DNA from: Phytophthora colocasiae
Lineage: Eukaryota; Oomycota; Peronosporomycetes; Peronosporales; Peronosporaceae
DNA length: 64,000 nucleotides
Assembly (NCBI GenBank): GCA_018806915.1
Contig: JAGKQI010000040.1
Location: 1 to 64,000, forward strand
Reading direction: 5' to 3'
Shown: positions 11,509-21,580 of the stretch, piece by piece
Layout: each line of letters starts with the position of its first letter
Position numbering within the stretch: position 1 is the first letter of the stretch
Program-made: the position numbers and the translations under genes
The notes under the pieces: generated by a model
Told to the model about the DNA's origin: nothing
The model's input: only the letters and a program-made list of their open reading frames with translations
Database searches by the model: none

Positions 11509-12600
11509 TGGACTCGCCAACGCCCACGTCTCCGTCCGCTACTGCGGACGCGCAAGCCTCACCTGCTGCCTCTGCAGCAGGAACAACGACCTCAGCAGTG
11601 CCCACTAGCACTGCTGCTTCCAGCGGTCCGACAGAGAAGCTCTCTGTCACCAAGTACCATGCTCTCCATAAGGAGAAGCATGAGAAGAAGAAGAAGTCTT
11701 CTTCTCTAGCAGAGATTAAGAATCCTGCTGTCCCTCTCAAAGAACTCTTTGGAGAGGACTACGAAGACATCCTCGACTATGAGGAGGATGTCGAGGAGGG
11801 GGAGGTTGATGTCAAGGCTCCCGCTCCCGTGTCTTCGTCTGAAGACACGTCAGACCCACCCGTGGGATCTCGACGACCTCGTGATGAGGCCTCGGACGCT
11901 TCAAGCTCGAAGCGTCCGCGCAGTGATGATGAAGCGTCCCCCATGTCGAGGGCGCTTACAGCACCGCGCACTGATCCGCCAGTGCGCGCGCCATGGATGC
12001 CTACTGAGGCAGAAATCCATGACCGGTTCGGTGCTAGTGCACCACCGAACCCGATACTGTTGTACTCATGCAACAGTATCAACGACGACGATGTCGCCGC
12101 TAAGGTTGTCTTTGAGTCCGAGACTCAAAGACGCGACTACTATATCGGGCTCTTCCACGAGCTCCGATACTATGCAGCGAAGAAGACTTCGCGCAAGAGC
12201 AAAGTGCCAGAGTGGCAGGCACTTTGTCAGTCGTGGAACGCCTTTGTTGAGAACTTTAACAAAGACCCGAAGGCATATCGCGAGCGCGTTGCTGCGGCTC
12301 GCGATCGCTACTACACTTACACTACACGTGGTAAGTGTGAACGCCTCCATGATCAGTCCATGGAAGCGGGGATCCCATGTGCCGTTCTCTTTGAACACCC
12401 TGCCCGTGTTGCCAACCCTTGGCAACACGTCTCACCGAAAGTGATCTCCTGGGGTACATGTACCCGATTACATCAAGGAGCTCCGTGGTCGTATTGTGCC
12501 ACGCGAAGCTCCGAGTGCTGTGGCTGACCGCAGCACTCCTCGTGCAGGGCTTACCCCTGGAAGTTATGGTGTACTTCGTACGCCCTCACCATTGGGAAGA
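11509..12600 (+). pseudogene. Retroelement-type accessory ORF, 3' truncated
   Basis: I start at ATG 11509 (MDSPTPTS...) because the upstream part of the frame is not protein-like. The layout is a Ser/Thr/Ala-rich N-terminus, a basic block (KEKHEKKKKSSS), an acidic block (DYEDILDYEEDVEEGEVDV), a short basic NLS-like KRPRSDDE, then a folded-looking domain with paired aromatic residues (QRRDYYIGLFHELRYYAAKK). The frame ends at 12527. A likely continuation (DYIKELRGRIVPREAPS) follows in another frame up to about 12600, where a repeat copy begins. So it has at least one frameshift and is truncated. Its basic-acidic-helical architecture resembles the antisense ORFs of the Gypsy elements in this window. 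No direct homology is visible to me. Confidence 0.5.
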
Positions 12601-13110
12601 TGATGGTGGGATTCGCATGAGACATAGACGGGCCAATCGGCCAGTTTTTGAAACTTTCTTAATACTTAACTTTACTATATGAAAACTTGTGAGGTGGGGT
12701 ATTTCGACACGGGGAAGATGATGGTAGGATTCACATGAGACATAGACCGGCCAACCGGCCAGTTTTTGAAACTTTCTTAATACTTAACTTTACTATACGA
12801 AAACATGTGAGGTGAGGTTTATTGATACGGGGAAGATGATGGTAAGACTCCCATGTAGCATAAACAGGCCGAACACACGTATAACATCTTCATGTTAAAA
12901 ACTCCTTGTAGAAGCGAATACTGACTTCAAATATTAAATCTGGGTGACACCCGATGTACCACCAGAAAAAGTATAAAAATATACATTGTTTCCATGTGCG
13001 AAAGAAAGGGACATTGTAGATGTAGAAACGTCATATTTTTGAAAATGCCTGTATAAGCTAATACTGACTTCATATATTAAATCTGGGTGACAGACGATAT
13101 GTCGCGACCT
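12597..13110 (-). repeat. Long dispersed repeat, copy 4
   Basis: Two to three copies of the ~115-bp unit, in reverse (blocks GAAGATGATGGT, ATAGACGGGCCAATCGGCC and CTTTACTATA), are followed by the TCTGGGTGACA and GGGACATTGTAGAT blocks. It begins exactly where the 11.5-kb ORF is cut off. Confidence 0.7.
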
Positions 13111-13178
13111 GTTAAGGATCGGGTACTAGCGGGCTGTTATGTGAGTGCAGGTCCGGGCAGGGAGTTAGAAGACCTAAC

Positions 13179-13739
13179 TTAAACAAATATATGTAACTTG
13201 TTGTTGTTCTTCTTCTTAGCAGGTAAAATCACGACTGAATAGTTATATAGGGAGCTCATTTCACTCCAATGCACACTTCGTAGGGATGACTCCCCGTCGA
13301 TAGCGTAGGGCGAGAGCCCTCGGAGATGTCCTCCCTCCGCACGACACTCGCGGGAGGACGTTAATGGACCGTTCGGGTGTAGTAAAAGGGGACAAACCCC
13401 AGAGAGGACCTCGGACAGTGTACTACGCCAAGTAGTCACAACACGGCGAGTACGACGAATTGCAATGCCCCGAGGCATGGGGCACAGCTGAACACGCTGG
13501 TTCGAGGGTCTCATTCCCGGGCACGGGACAAACTCCCCGACCATAAGCCGAGCGTCCTCGGTCGGCTCGGTCGTGCTCCATGTCGCGGAGGCATTGGACG
13601 ACCTCGTCGCTGAGGACGAAGGTACCCCCACTCAACTCAATACTAGGAGGAAGAGTAGTTAGCGATGAAGTAGTCACGGGGGTATCACGCGAAGGTCGTC
13701 GAGGAAAGACGGAGCTTCGCTTTTCGAGAGGAGTAGTAG
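13179..13739 (-). pseudogene. 3' half of the membrane-segment ORF, split by insertions
   Basis: On the minus strand this sequence resumes the reading frame broken at 32118. With the solo LTR and one target-duplication copy removed, the frame continues in phase to a stop near 13423 (ending CCDYLA). A second frame (13631-13179) carries on with similar protein-like sequence, implying a further frameshift. It is Arg/Ser-rich, with no domain that I recognise. The value of this piece is that it dates the insertions: the ORF was open before the LTR arrived. Confidence 0.55.
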
Positions 13740-13985
13740 TGTGGTGAAGCGGACGAAAAAAAATTTCCCGGAGAGGCGATGTCAGCCACGAACCCGAATA
13801 GAGTCGGAACGAGCGACAGGGGGGACCTGTGATCGCCAGATCTGGGTCGAATCAGACGAAGGTACGATGGGTCCCGCCGGGAACAGGCAACGGAGACACC
13901 GGCGAAGAAGCAGGTGGAGCGGTGTTCGTGGGTGATCCGAATCCTGCCGGAGGAAGAATGGGGAAATCAAGGATGTTCTCGCGCG
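13740..13985 (+). mobile_element. Solo family-B LTR, left part
   Basis: It begins TGTGGTGAAGCGGACG and is the reverse complement of the ends of the LTRs at 40.99 and 53.41 kb. It is interrupted at 13985 by TE1 and resumes at 30857. The left flank ends GTAGTAG and the right flank (32118) begins GTAGTAG, a 4-7 bp target duplication. No internal family-B sequence is attached, so this is a solo LTR left by LTR-LTR recombination. Confidence 0.9.
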
Positions 13986-16536
13986 TGTGGTGAAGTGGAT
14001 TCAAATCAAGCCGGACAGGACGCAGAACGACCACGATGATGGGTGACGTGCGACAGTGGTGCTACGATAAGGGCAGATCCCTGGAACTGGTACCTACTCT
14101 AGGGCGGATCCTAAGTTAGGATCCACTTGGCCTGGCTGACTTAAGTTCGGATCCCACAGTCCTAAGTGCGGATCCGGCAGTCCTTAGTGCGGATCCTTCA
14201 GATCCAAGATCCTTGGATCCAGATGCCAGGGATCCAGATCCAAGATCCAGAGATCCAGATCCAAGATCCTCGGATCCTGAAGCCGGATCCCCAAGATCCA
14301 AGATCCAGAGATCCAGATCCAAGATCCCCAAGATCCAAGATCCTCGGATCCAGAAGCCAGAGATCCAGATCCAAGATCCTCGGATCCTGTAGCCGGATCC
14401 CCAAGATCCAAGATCCTCGGACCCAGATGCCAGAGATCCAGATCCAAGATCCTCGGATCCTGAAGCCGGATCCCCAAGATCCAAGATCCAGAGATCCAGA
14501 TCCAAGATCCTCGGATCCTGTAGCCGGATCCCCAAGATCCAAGATCCTCGGACCCAGATGCCAGAGATCCAGATCCAAGATCCTCGGATCCTGAAGCCAG
14601 ATCCCCAAGATCCAAGATCCAGAGATCCAGATCCAAGATCCTCGGATCCAGATGCCAGATGCCAGAGATCCAGATCCAAGATCCTCGGATCCAGATGCCA
14701 GAGATCCAGATCCAAGATCCTCGGATCCTGTAGCCGGATCCCCAAGATCCAAGATCCTCGGACCCAGATGCCAGAGATCCAGATCCAAGATCCTCGGATC
14801 CTGAAGCCGGATCCCCAAGATCCAAGATCCAGAGATCCAGATCCAAGATCCTCGGATCCAGATGCCAGAGATCCAGATCCAAGATCCTCGGATCCAGATG
14901 CCAGAGATCCAGATCCAAGATCCTCGGATCCAGAAGCCAGATCCCCATAATCCAAGATCCTCGGATCCAGAAGCCAGAGATCCAGATCCAAGATCCTCGG
15001 ATCCTGTAGCCGGATCCCCAAGATCCAAGATCCTCGGACCCAGATGCCAGAGATCCAGATCCAAGATCCTCGGATCCTGAAGCCAGATCCCCAAGATCCA
15101 AGATCCAGAGATCCAGATCCAAGATCCTCGGATCCAGATGCCAGAGATCCAGATCCAAGATCCTCGGATCCAGATGCCAGAGATCCAGATCCAAGATCCT
15201 CGGATCCTGAAGCCAGATCCCCAAGATCCAAGATCCAGAGATCCAGATCCAAGATCCTCGGATCCAGATGCCAGATGCCAGAGATCCAGATCCAAGATCC
15301 TCGGATCCAGATGCCAGAGATCCAGATCCAAGATCCTCGGATCCTGTAGCCGGATCCCCAAGATCCAAGATCCTCGGACCCAGATGCCAGAGATCCAGAT
15401 CCAAGATCCTCGGATCCTGAAGCCAGATCCCCAAGATCCAAGATCCAGAGATCCAGATCCAAGATCCTCGGATCCAGATGCCAGAGATCCAGATCCAAGA
15501 TCCTCGGATCCAGATGCCAGAGATCCAGATCCAAGATCCTCGGATCCAGAAGCCAGATCCCCAAGATCCAAGATCCTCGGATCCAGATGCCAGAGATCCA
15601 GATCCAAGATCCTCGGATCCAGAAGCCGGATCCCCAAGATCCAAGATCCAGAGATCAAGATCCAAGATCCAGAGATCCAGATCCAAGATCCTCGGATCCA
15701 GATGCCAGAGATCCAGATCCAAGATCCAGAGATCCAGATCCAAGATCCCCAAGATCCAGAGATCCAGATCCAAGATCCCCAAGATCCAAGATCCAGAGAT
15801 CCCGAAGCCGGATCCTCAAGGTTTATGACATCAACGTGGTGAGGCAGTTGGAAGAGAGCCAGCATGATCTAAGATAGAGATTTGCGATGGGAAAGATAGG
15901 GTACAGGATGAGAAACTGGATAGCCATAAATCAGAGAGTCGAATTTACCTTCTAGTGCGCAAGTGGTTTTCTTCGGGACTTAAGGCAAGGGAAGAGGATA
16001 GTGTATTGGCCTCCCCTTAGTCTTCCTGCAAGTTTCTTCGCATACCTAGCTACAGCTAAGACCGGATCCCCGATTTGGCCGGCTTACCTTACGCTAGTGA
16101 AGACCCGGATCCAACGGTGTTGATTGCTTAACCGCAGGATCCCTCGACCTCTCAACACCCTCAAGACCAACCGCTACAGGAGGCGGCAAGCAAGACAGTA
16201 AAGGAAAAGAAAAGGACCCCACACCCACCAAGGCAACCCCGGATCCAAGGATCCACAAGATCTTCGAGTCCAAGACCAAGATCCCCCCAACCAGGACCTG
16301 CGTGCAGGAATACCCACGCAAGTCCAACCTCCCAAGTCCCCGCCAAGGACGTTCAAGCCCTCACGCCTGTGTACACTCTCCCGTTCCTGAGAGAGCAGAT
16401 CCCGCCCACTGACGGGTACACAAAGTGAGCCTCAGCAACCCCACGGTTATCGGAGTACCCCCTCCGTTAGTCAGTGTCTGGGCGCCGTGTGTGAACGTTG
16501 GATCCCTGCTCATTCCAGCGGATCCACTACACCACA
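13986..16536 (+). repeat. TE1 5' LTR (2551 bp)
   Basis: Starts TGTGGTG and ends CACCACA, forming an imperfect 16-bp inverted repeat. It differs from the 3' LTR mainly by a longer internal GATCC array. A segment near 15900-16100 and the last 150 bp resemble the family-B LTR (shared CGACGGGTACACA-type and CCCTCCGTTAGT blocks), so the two families have a common origin. Confidence 0.92.
14165..15812. repeat. GATCC tandem array in the TE1 5' LTR
   Basis: About 1.65 kb of 36-bp and related modules are built from AGATCCA, AAGATCC, TCGGATCC and GATGCCAGA pieces. Each 36-bp unit holds four GATC sites and one GGATCC. The units have few stop codons, so all three minus frames and some plus frames stay open for hundreds of codons. 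These are not genes. The array in the 3' LTR is about half as long. Confidence 0.95.
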
Positions 16537-17100
16537 ATGGTGCGCGTGCCCGGATCTTTTGGGGACGGCGGATATTACCGTGAGTCCGAAGAGACTGTAC
16601 AAGTGAAGGAAGAACCGGGAGAAGAAGTGCCGACGGTCGTTGGATCGCCGTCAGCACCGCTGAACGCTAGATCCACGGATCGGCGGAGCCCTGGGAGGAG
16701 CTCTGCCGACAGGAAGGAGGCGAGTCTGGCAACAGACTCGGAAGAAAAACCTCCCCCTCCTCCCCAGGTCCCTTCGGGGACCCCCGCGGATCGGAACGCG
16801 AGTTCTGATCCTCCGGGTGGGGATTCATCAGCGAAAGCTGTTGGATCTTCATCCACCATCACCACCCCGCGCAGATCTCAGGTGGTAAAACGTCGAAGAA
16901 GAAGATAAAGACTGCGCGGAAGAAGCTGAGGGCACCAGGATCTGATGTCGACGAGAAGCCGGTGGTGAAATCGGAGTGGTCGTCGACCCAGCTGGAGGCT
17001 TCGTATCGCCGGATCGCGCTCGAGGACTTCCTCCGAGAAGACTCCTGTGATGAGGATCCTACAACCCCAGTTGGTTGGATCCCTCACCGGCCCGATCACG
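16537..17100 (+). pseudogene. gag: TE1 gag, first frame (N-terminal part)
   Basis: The ATG is the first base after the LTR, inside the primer-binding site, and the protein starts MVRVP as in TE2. The region is Ser/Pro/Lys/Glu-rich and disordered, with a basic stretch (KTSKKKIKTARKKLRAPGS) conserved in TE2. A frameshift near 16860 breaks it: the direct frame stops at 16908, while the conserved text continues in another frame to about 17100. It hands over to a second gag frame that can start at ATG 17047, in the same +1 relation as in TE2. Confidence 0.75.
16538..16552 (+). promoter_or_regulatory. TE1 primer-binding site overlapping the gag start
   Basis: TGGTGCGCGTGCCCG begins one base after the LTR. 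It is complementary to a tRNA 3' end of the form CGGG-CACGCGC-A-CCA, fitting a tRNA T-stem, acceptor strand, discriminator and CCA. The same 15 bases follow the TE2 LTR. The primer tRNA is not identified. Confidence 0.65.
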
Positions 17101-18862
17101 GGCGCCGGCGCAGTCTACGAACAGTCTAGACAGCGCCTTGGACCTCCTCCGCCTGTTAGAGGAAGCTGGTTTCGCGGCAGGAGCTTTCGATGGGGACTCA
17201 CTTTTCCGCTTGACCACGACAGGATCCGTATCGCAGCGGCTTCATTATTCAACCGACTGAAGCCCCTCGTTGGTGAACGACGAGCGACCCGGGATCTGGT
17301 GTCCAAGCTTAGCGCAGTCCCCAGAGTATCAGACTGATCCTCTCGATACGCCTCGGCGGAGTCTGAGGCAGGATCCGAGCAGTCCGTCTGGAACCCCGAC
17401 GTATGGCGCTCGGGCCTACAGGTGCTGCGATGCTGGCAGCCCGTATGCCGACGGATGTCCCGGAGATCAAGCCAGCCCGAACGCGGGACACCTCGCGTGA
17501 TCAGCCCCGTGCCATGGATCCGCCGCATGCATCCACCAACAGGCTGCAAACCTATTTCCAATCGGCCATGGACAAATTCTTGAAGGAACAGCAGATGACT
17601 GTGGTTCCACGGGTTACAACGCACACTGCGGATCCTGTGTACCGGGATGTCGAGATGGAGTCAGTAGGATCACACCCTGAGAACTGGGAGTATGACCCTG
17701 ACGACCTTGACGGATTAGCTCCACGGCGTACGGCGACGACTACCGCTGCATCCGTTACGGCAGGATCCAGCACGATTCAACGGATCCGGATCTCTGCAAT
17801 ATCGGACTTGAAGGAGTTCACGGGCAAGGATCACGACGAGGAACGAGCAAGATCATGGATTAGTAAGGTCAAGTCAGCCTTCACGAGAGATCAAGCATCG
17901 GACGAAGAAAAATGCCTTACCTTCGGAGATCTGCTCACTGGTCCAGCGCAAAACTGGTACAGACAACTCAGTCGATCCACAAGGCTGAAGTGGAGTGACC
18001 TGCTGAAGGCCTTCCAGACGCAGTACTGTGGCCTCGGAGTCTCGGTGGCGTGGCAATACTACCACGCTCGCAAAAGGTCCGATGAGTCGCCACTGGAATA
18101 CTTGTATCGCTTGAACGTAGCAGGTCTCCGTGCGAGGGTGATGATCAAGGATGGAGATGCCAAAGCCCGCCGCAAGCACGTCGAACACTTCATCGAAACG
18201 CTCGGGGATGCGGATCTGGCAGACTAATTGACATTACTCCGACTTGCGGACGCGGATCAACTCGAAGACGTGCTGCGGGCCAGAGATCGCGCGAGATCCA
18301 GACAGAAGAAGCCGTCGTCAGGGTCCAGCAAGTTCCGGCCGAAGACCACGACGGCCCCGCAGCCAACCGGTCCAACGCGTGCGATCCGTTCCATGCAAGT
18401 TGTCGAATCGGAGGGATCCGACTCCGAGGACTCCGGATCCGATGGTGAACTTCGCAGAGCATACGTAGCAGCTTCGAGTGAGCGACCGACTACCTCGACG
18501 ACAGCCGGATCAACAGAGGCCAAGACAGGGACTTCGGATCCTAAGAAAGATCCGGATCCAGCCCAAGCCAGCTCGGATCCAACGCCACAAGATCGTCGAC
18601 CACGTTTCTCCAACGAAGGGCAGCGCTGCTCGCACTGCGGATCCAGGAAACATTCGATCTTGGCTGCTGGAAGCGCCTTACCTGCCAGAAGTGCGGCAAG
18701 AAGGGTCATCCGTCGGATCGCTGTTTCTTCGTGTGTCGCGGCTGCGGAGAACTTCACGATCACGGCAAATGCCAGATGGAGGAGTTCTACAACCTCATCC
18801 GGCAGTGGTTCGATCCAAGTAAGCACATGCTTCCGGAAGCTGCCGAGAAGATGTTAAACTAG
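17047..18862 (+). pseudogene. gag: TE1 gag, main capsid/nucleocapsid part
   Basis: The best piece is 17403-18227 (274 codons), a Retrotrans_gag-type domain: RISAISDLKEFTGKDHDEE, then RARSWISKVKSAF, LTGPAQNWYRQLSRSTRLKW and FQTQYCGLG. It is colinear with TE2. A TAA at 18225 replaces a sense codon and the next piece goes on in frame. Near the end, a one-step frame change is needed to read three tandem zinc knuckles (CSHCGSRKH-x4-C, CQKCGKKGH-x4-C, CRGCGELH-x4-C) and the terminus AEKMLN before TAG at 18860. The product would package the RNA in virus-like particles. Several frameshifts make this copy a pseudogene. Confidence 0.85.
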
Positions 18863-18900
18863 GACGCTCGCCGGGTTTGAATCCGGTACGAGACGAGCGT
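18853..18900 (+). promoter_or_regulatory. Candidate -1 frameshift signal at the TE1 gag-pol junction
   Basis: The slippery heptamer GTTAAAC (18853-18859, read G-TTA-AAC in the gag frame) is followed directly by the gag stop TAG (18860-18862) and then a hairpin: ACGCTCG (18864-18870) pairs with CGAGCGT (18894-18900). After a -1 slip, reading continues VKLGRSPGLNPVRDERS into pol. TE2 has the same heptamer, stop and stem. The 4-nt spacer is shorter than usual. Confidence 0.75.
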
Positions 18901-20684
18901 TCAACGTCTTACATCTATGCATATGTGAACAAGAAAGCCATGGATCGAGTTAGCAACAAGCAAACGGATCTATTGGATAATACATGTGAACTTCATGGGA
19001 AACGTACGGCTAGAGTTGCAAGCTTCCGCTCTACAGACGATGAATACCAGAGATCCGAGATCGCTATGTCCTTGGATCTCATGCCTGGAGAGTCACGCGG
19101 GTACTGGAAGTACCATGTCCCCAGCAAACACTTCAAGCAGGCCAAGGCAACGTGCAAGATCAACAATGCCAAGTCCACCGTGCTTCTTGACTCCGGGATC
19201 CGGAGGTGTCGATCATCGATGCCGCCTTTGCTCGTAAGGTTGGATCCCAGATTGACACTAGTCAAACACAAGAATGCCTCGGAATTTGTGAGCAGTTGTA
19301 TATTGCAGCAGGCAAAACAAGGATTAAAGTTACCTTGGCTGGGTACTTGGTATACTTCTGCGATGTCTGGGTCGGCGAGGATCTTCCACCCAACTGCGAC
19401 GCGATCCTCGGTATGGACTTCATGGTACCGGCCGGGATCCGACTTGACTTGGGCGACGGATCCGTGTGCTTGCACGACGAGATCCGTGTGCGACTCCATG
19501 GACGGCGGCAGATCTTCAGTGGCCGGGCTCGCCCGCTACTCCTCCAAGAAGGCATACGGCTGGAACCCGGCGAGATCTTCGAGCACCCGGACCGGATCCA
19601 CCTCAAGGAGTATGAGAAGCTGTGGTTACGGAGAGGGAAGCAATGGGTACCGACGTTAGTACAAGGCCCAGGCAAGATCCGCTATCTACAACTTACCAAT
19701 GTCGGTGAGAAAGCGGTCTCCCTCAACCACAATGAGGAGATCGGCATGTGGCTGGCCGGGGATCACGTTCCCCGCACTCCAGGCTTCATCTCCGTCGGAT
19801 CCAGGCGCTACCACGAATGGCAGAACCTCGCCATGAGCGCCACGACGGAGATCCCGCCGCCACCGCGTCCGAAGGAGCCATGGGAGCTTGAGCCGGCGGT
19901 GGATCGCCCGAAGTACACCGAGTCGAAGGGGATCTTGAAGCGCCCTGTCCACACCGCTGTCGTGTCGCGCTGCCCCGGCTCGCCACCTACGTCGGACCGA
20001 ATCCTTGAAGGAACGGCCGACTGGCGAGACAGGATCCAGTCAGGTGGATCCGATCCGTCAACGGCTAAGCTCCAAGCTCACCGCCGTGTCCGATTTGAGC
20101 CAGAGGCCACAAAGGACGTTGCGCCAGCCTCATCGGACCAAGGGGCGTCCTCACACGCCCGGATCCGAGATCCACAGGCTCAAGGATCCTCCGGATCCTC
20201 TACAGCTTGTCTGATTGAAGATCCGGCAACGTGTACTGTCTCTGGCCAGAGACTGGACGCCACCGTTGAAGATCGGCAGCATGTCCGTGCGACGGACGAC
20301 GACCATCACCCCGACAAATCAGTCGGAGATGACGTTTTGACGTGTCCTGGGGCGAATATGCATGCACCACTGCCAAGGTTGGTATGGGCATGCAGCGCGA
20401 TGCAAGGCGCGTCTAACGAGCCATCACACGCCTCCAACGGAGCCCTAGAAGCCGAAGGGGCCATGTCGACACTCCTCCTTGAAGATCCGGAGGGCTGCCC
20501 CGTCTCTGCACAGAGCCGGGACAATGATGCCGAAGGGTCGCCCCATAATCATGAGACAGGTGACCATCATTCAGATGGCACAGTCGGATCCAAGGTTTTG
20601 GGGTGCCCCGGAGCTCACAGGAATGCCCAGGAACTCCAGAGCGCTACCATTATACGCGCCCGATCAAGACCTTTCGAATGAGGT
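18860..20684 (+). pseudogene. pol: TE1 pol: aspartic protease and linker
   Basis: In the -1 frame, pol opens with YIYAYVNKK (shared with TE2) and reaches the protease active-site LLDSG near 19185. There a 1-base change splits the frame, and the remainder (19206-20681) begins SIIDAAFARKVG and includes CDAILGMDFMVPAGI, the flap and second-hairpin region of a retropepsin. The C-terminal 200 residues are an acidic, Asp/Pro/His-rich linker. It contains two copies of a module (LIEDPATCTVSGQRLD...LTCPGA and LLEDPEGCPVSAQSRD...LGCPGA). The protease would process Gag and Pol. Confidence 0.8.
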
Positions 20685-21580
20685 GCCTCACGCCTCCCAA
20701 CTCCATCTACAAGCAAAGTCGGATCCTTACCTGACACAGCTTGAAGATCGGTGTCGCACATGCGACATGGGTCAAGGACGGGGCAGGTCCGAACAGTCGT
20801 CTGAGTCCGCACTTAGTGGGGATCTGAGCTCCTCATATTCACACAAATATGAGCGAGCGGCGGAGACGGCCTGCAGGAAGGGCGCCGCCGATTGCGAGGC
20901 ACCCAGGGCGATCTACGCGTGTACCAAGGGTGCTACAGATGCCTCGCCGAGGCGAAGACGATGGTGTGCGCCAAGGCAAGATTGAAGACTCAAGGGCGCC
21001 AGGGGATCCGGATCAAGGCGTGACGGCACAAGAAGATCTGGACCAAGGGACGACGACGTGCGTCGGAGCGACAAAGACCCCAGAGGATGATCCAGGAGCT
21101 GGATGTGGTGCGCAGAAGAGTGATCCTGCTGTTGGAACCGGTTTGGAAGCGGGGAGTGAAGTTGGAGGACGTACCGAAGGAGGTACCGCTCCGGAGTCGG
21201 ATCCCGCCAGGAGGAAGCTGGATCCTGTGTCCAGTGATCAGCCAGCAGTTGGGATGAGTGGAGATCTGTTACTGGATCCAGGGTGTGGAGATCGTGAAGG
21301 AGTCCTCGATCAGGATCTCGTGGTTGGATCCCGACCGGATCCCGTGGCTGAGTCCCAGCCGGATCTCGAGGTTGGTGCCCAGCCGGATCCTGGATCCTTT
21401 GCCCGGTCACACGCTACAGTCAGATCATCGGATCTTGTCGTGAAATCTCGGCCGGATCCCAGTAACGCGGAAGATCACGTCGACGATGGAGTTTTTGTCC
21501 ACGAGAATGGTGGATCCTACGCGGAGGATCTTGAGAAGGAGATGGCGGTGCTACCAGAAGTTGTGACGGCAACGGTCGAA
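20685..21580 (+). pseudogene. TE1 pol: Asp/Pro-rich spacer before RT
   Basis: The frame 20849-21772 reads almost only short repeats of DP, RPDP, SDP and DQ because the DNA is packed with GGATCC and GATC. It has no fold that I recognise and is probably a flexible linker between protease and reverse transcriptase. Competing frames imply at least one frameshift near 20690-20990. Confidence 0.5.

Noticed and set aside
12066..12428. 120-codon minus ORF opposite the 11.5-kb gene
   Set aside because: Shadow of the plus-strand coding sequence; no protein features of its own.
14116..15865. Very long open frames on both strands (up to 555 codons)
   Set aside because: They come from stop-poor 36-bp GATCC units inside an LTR. 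Three frames on one strand are open at once and the peptides are pure repeats.
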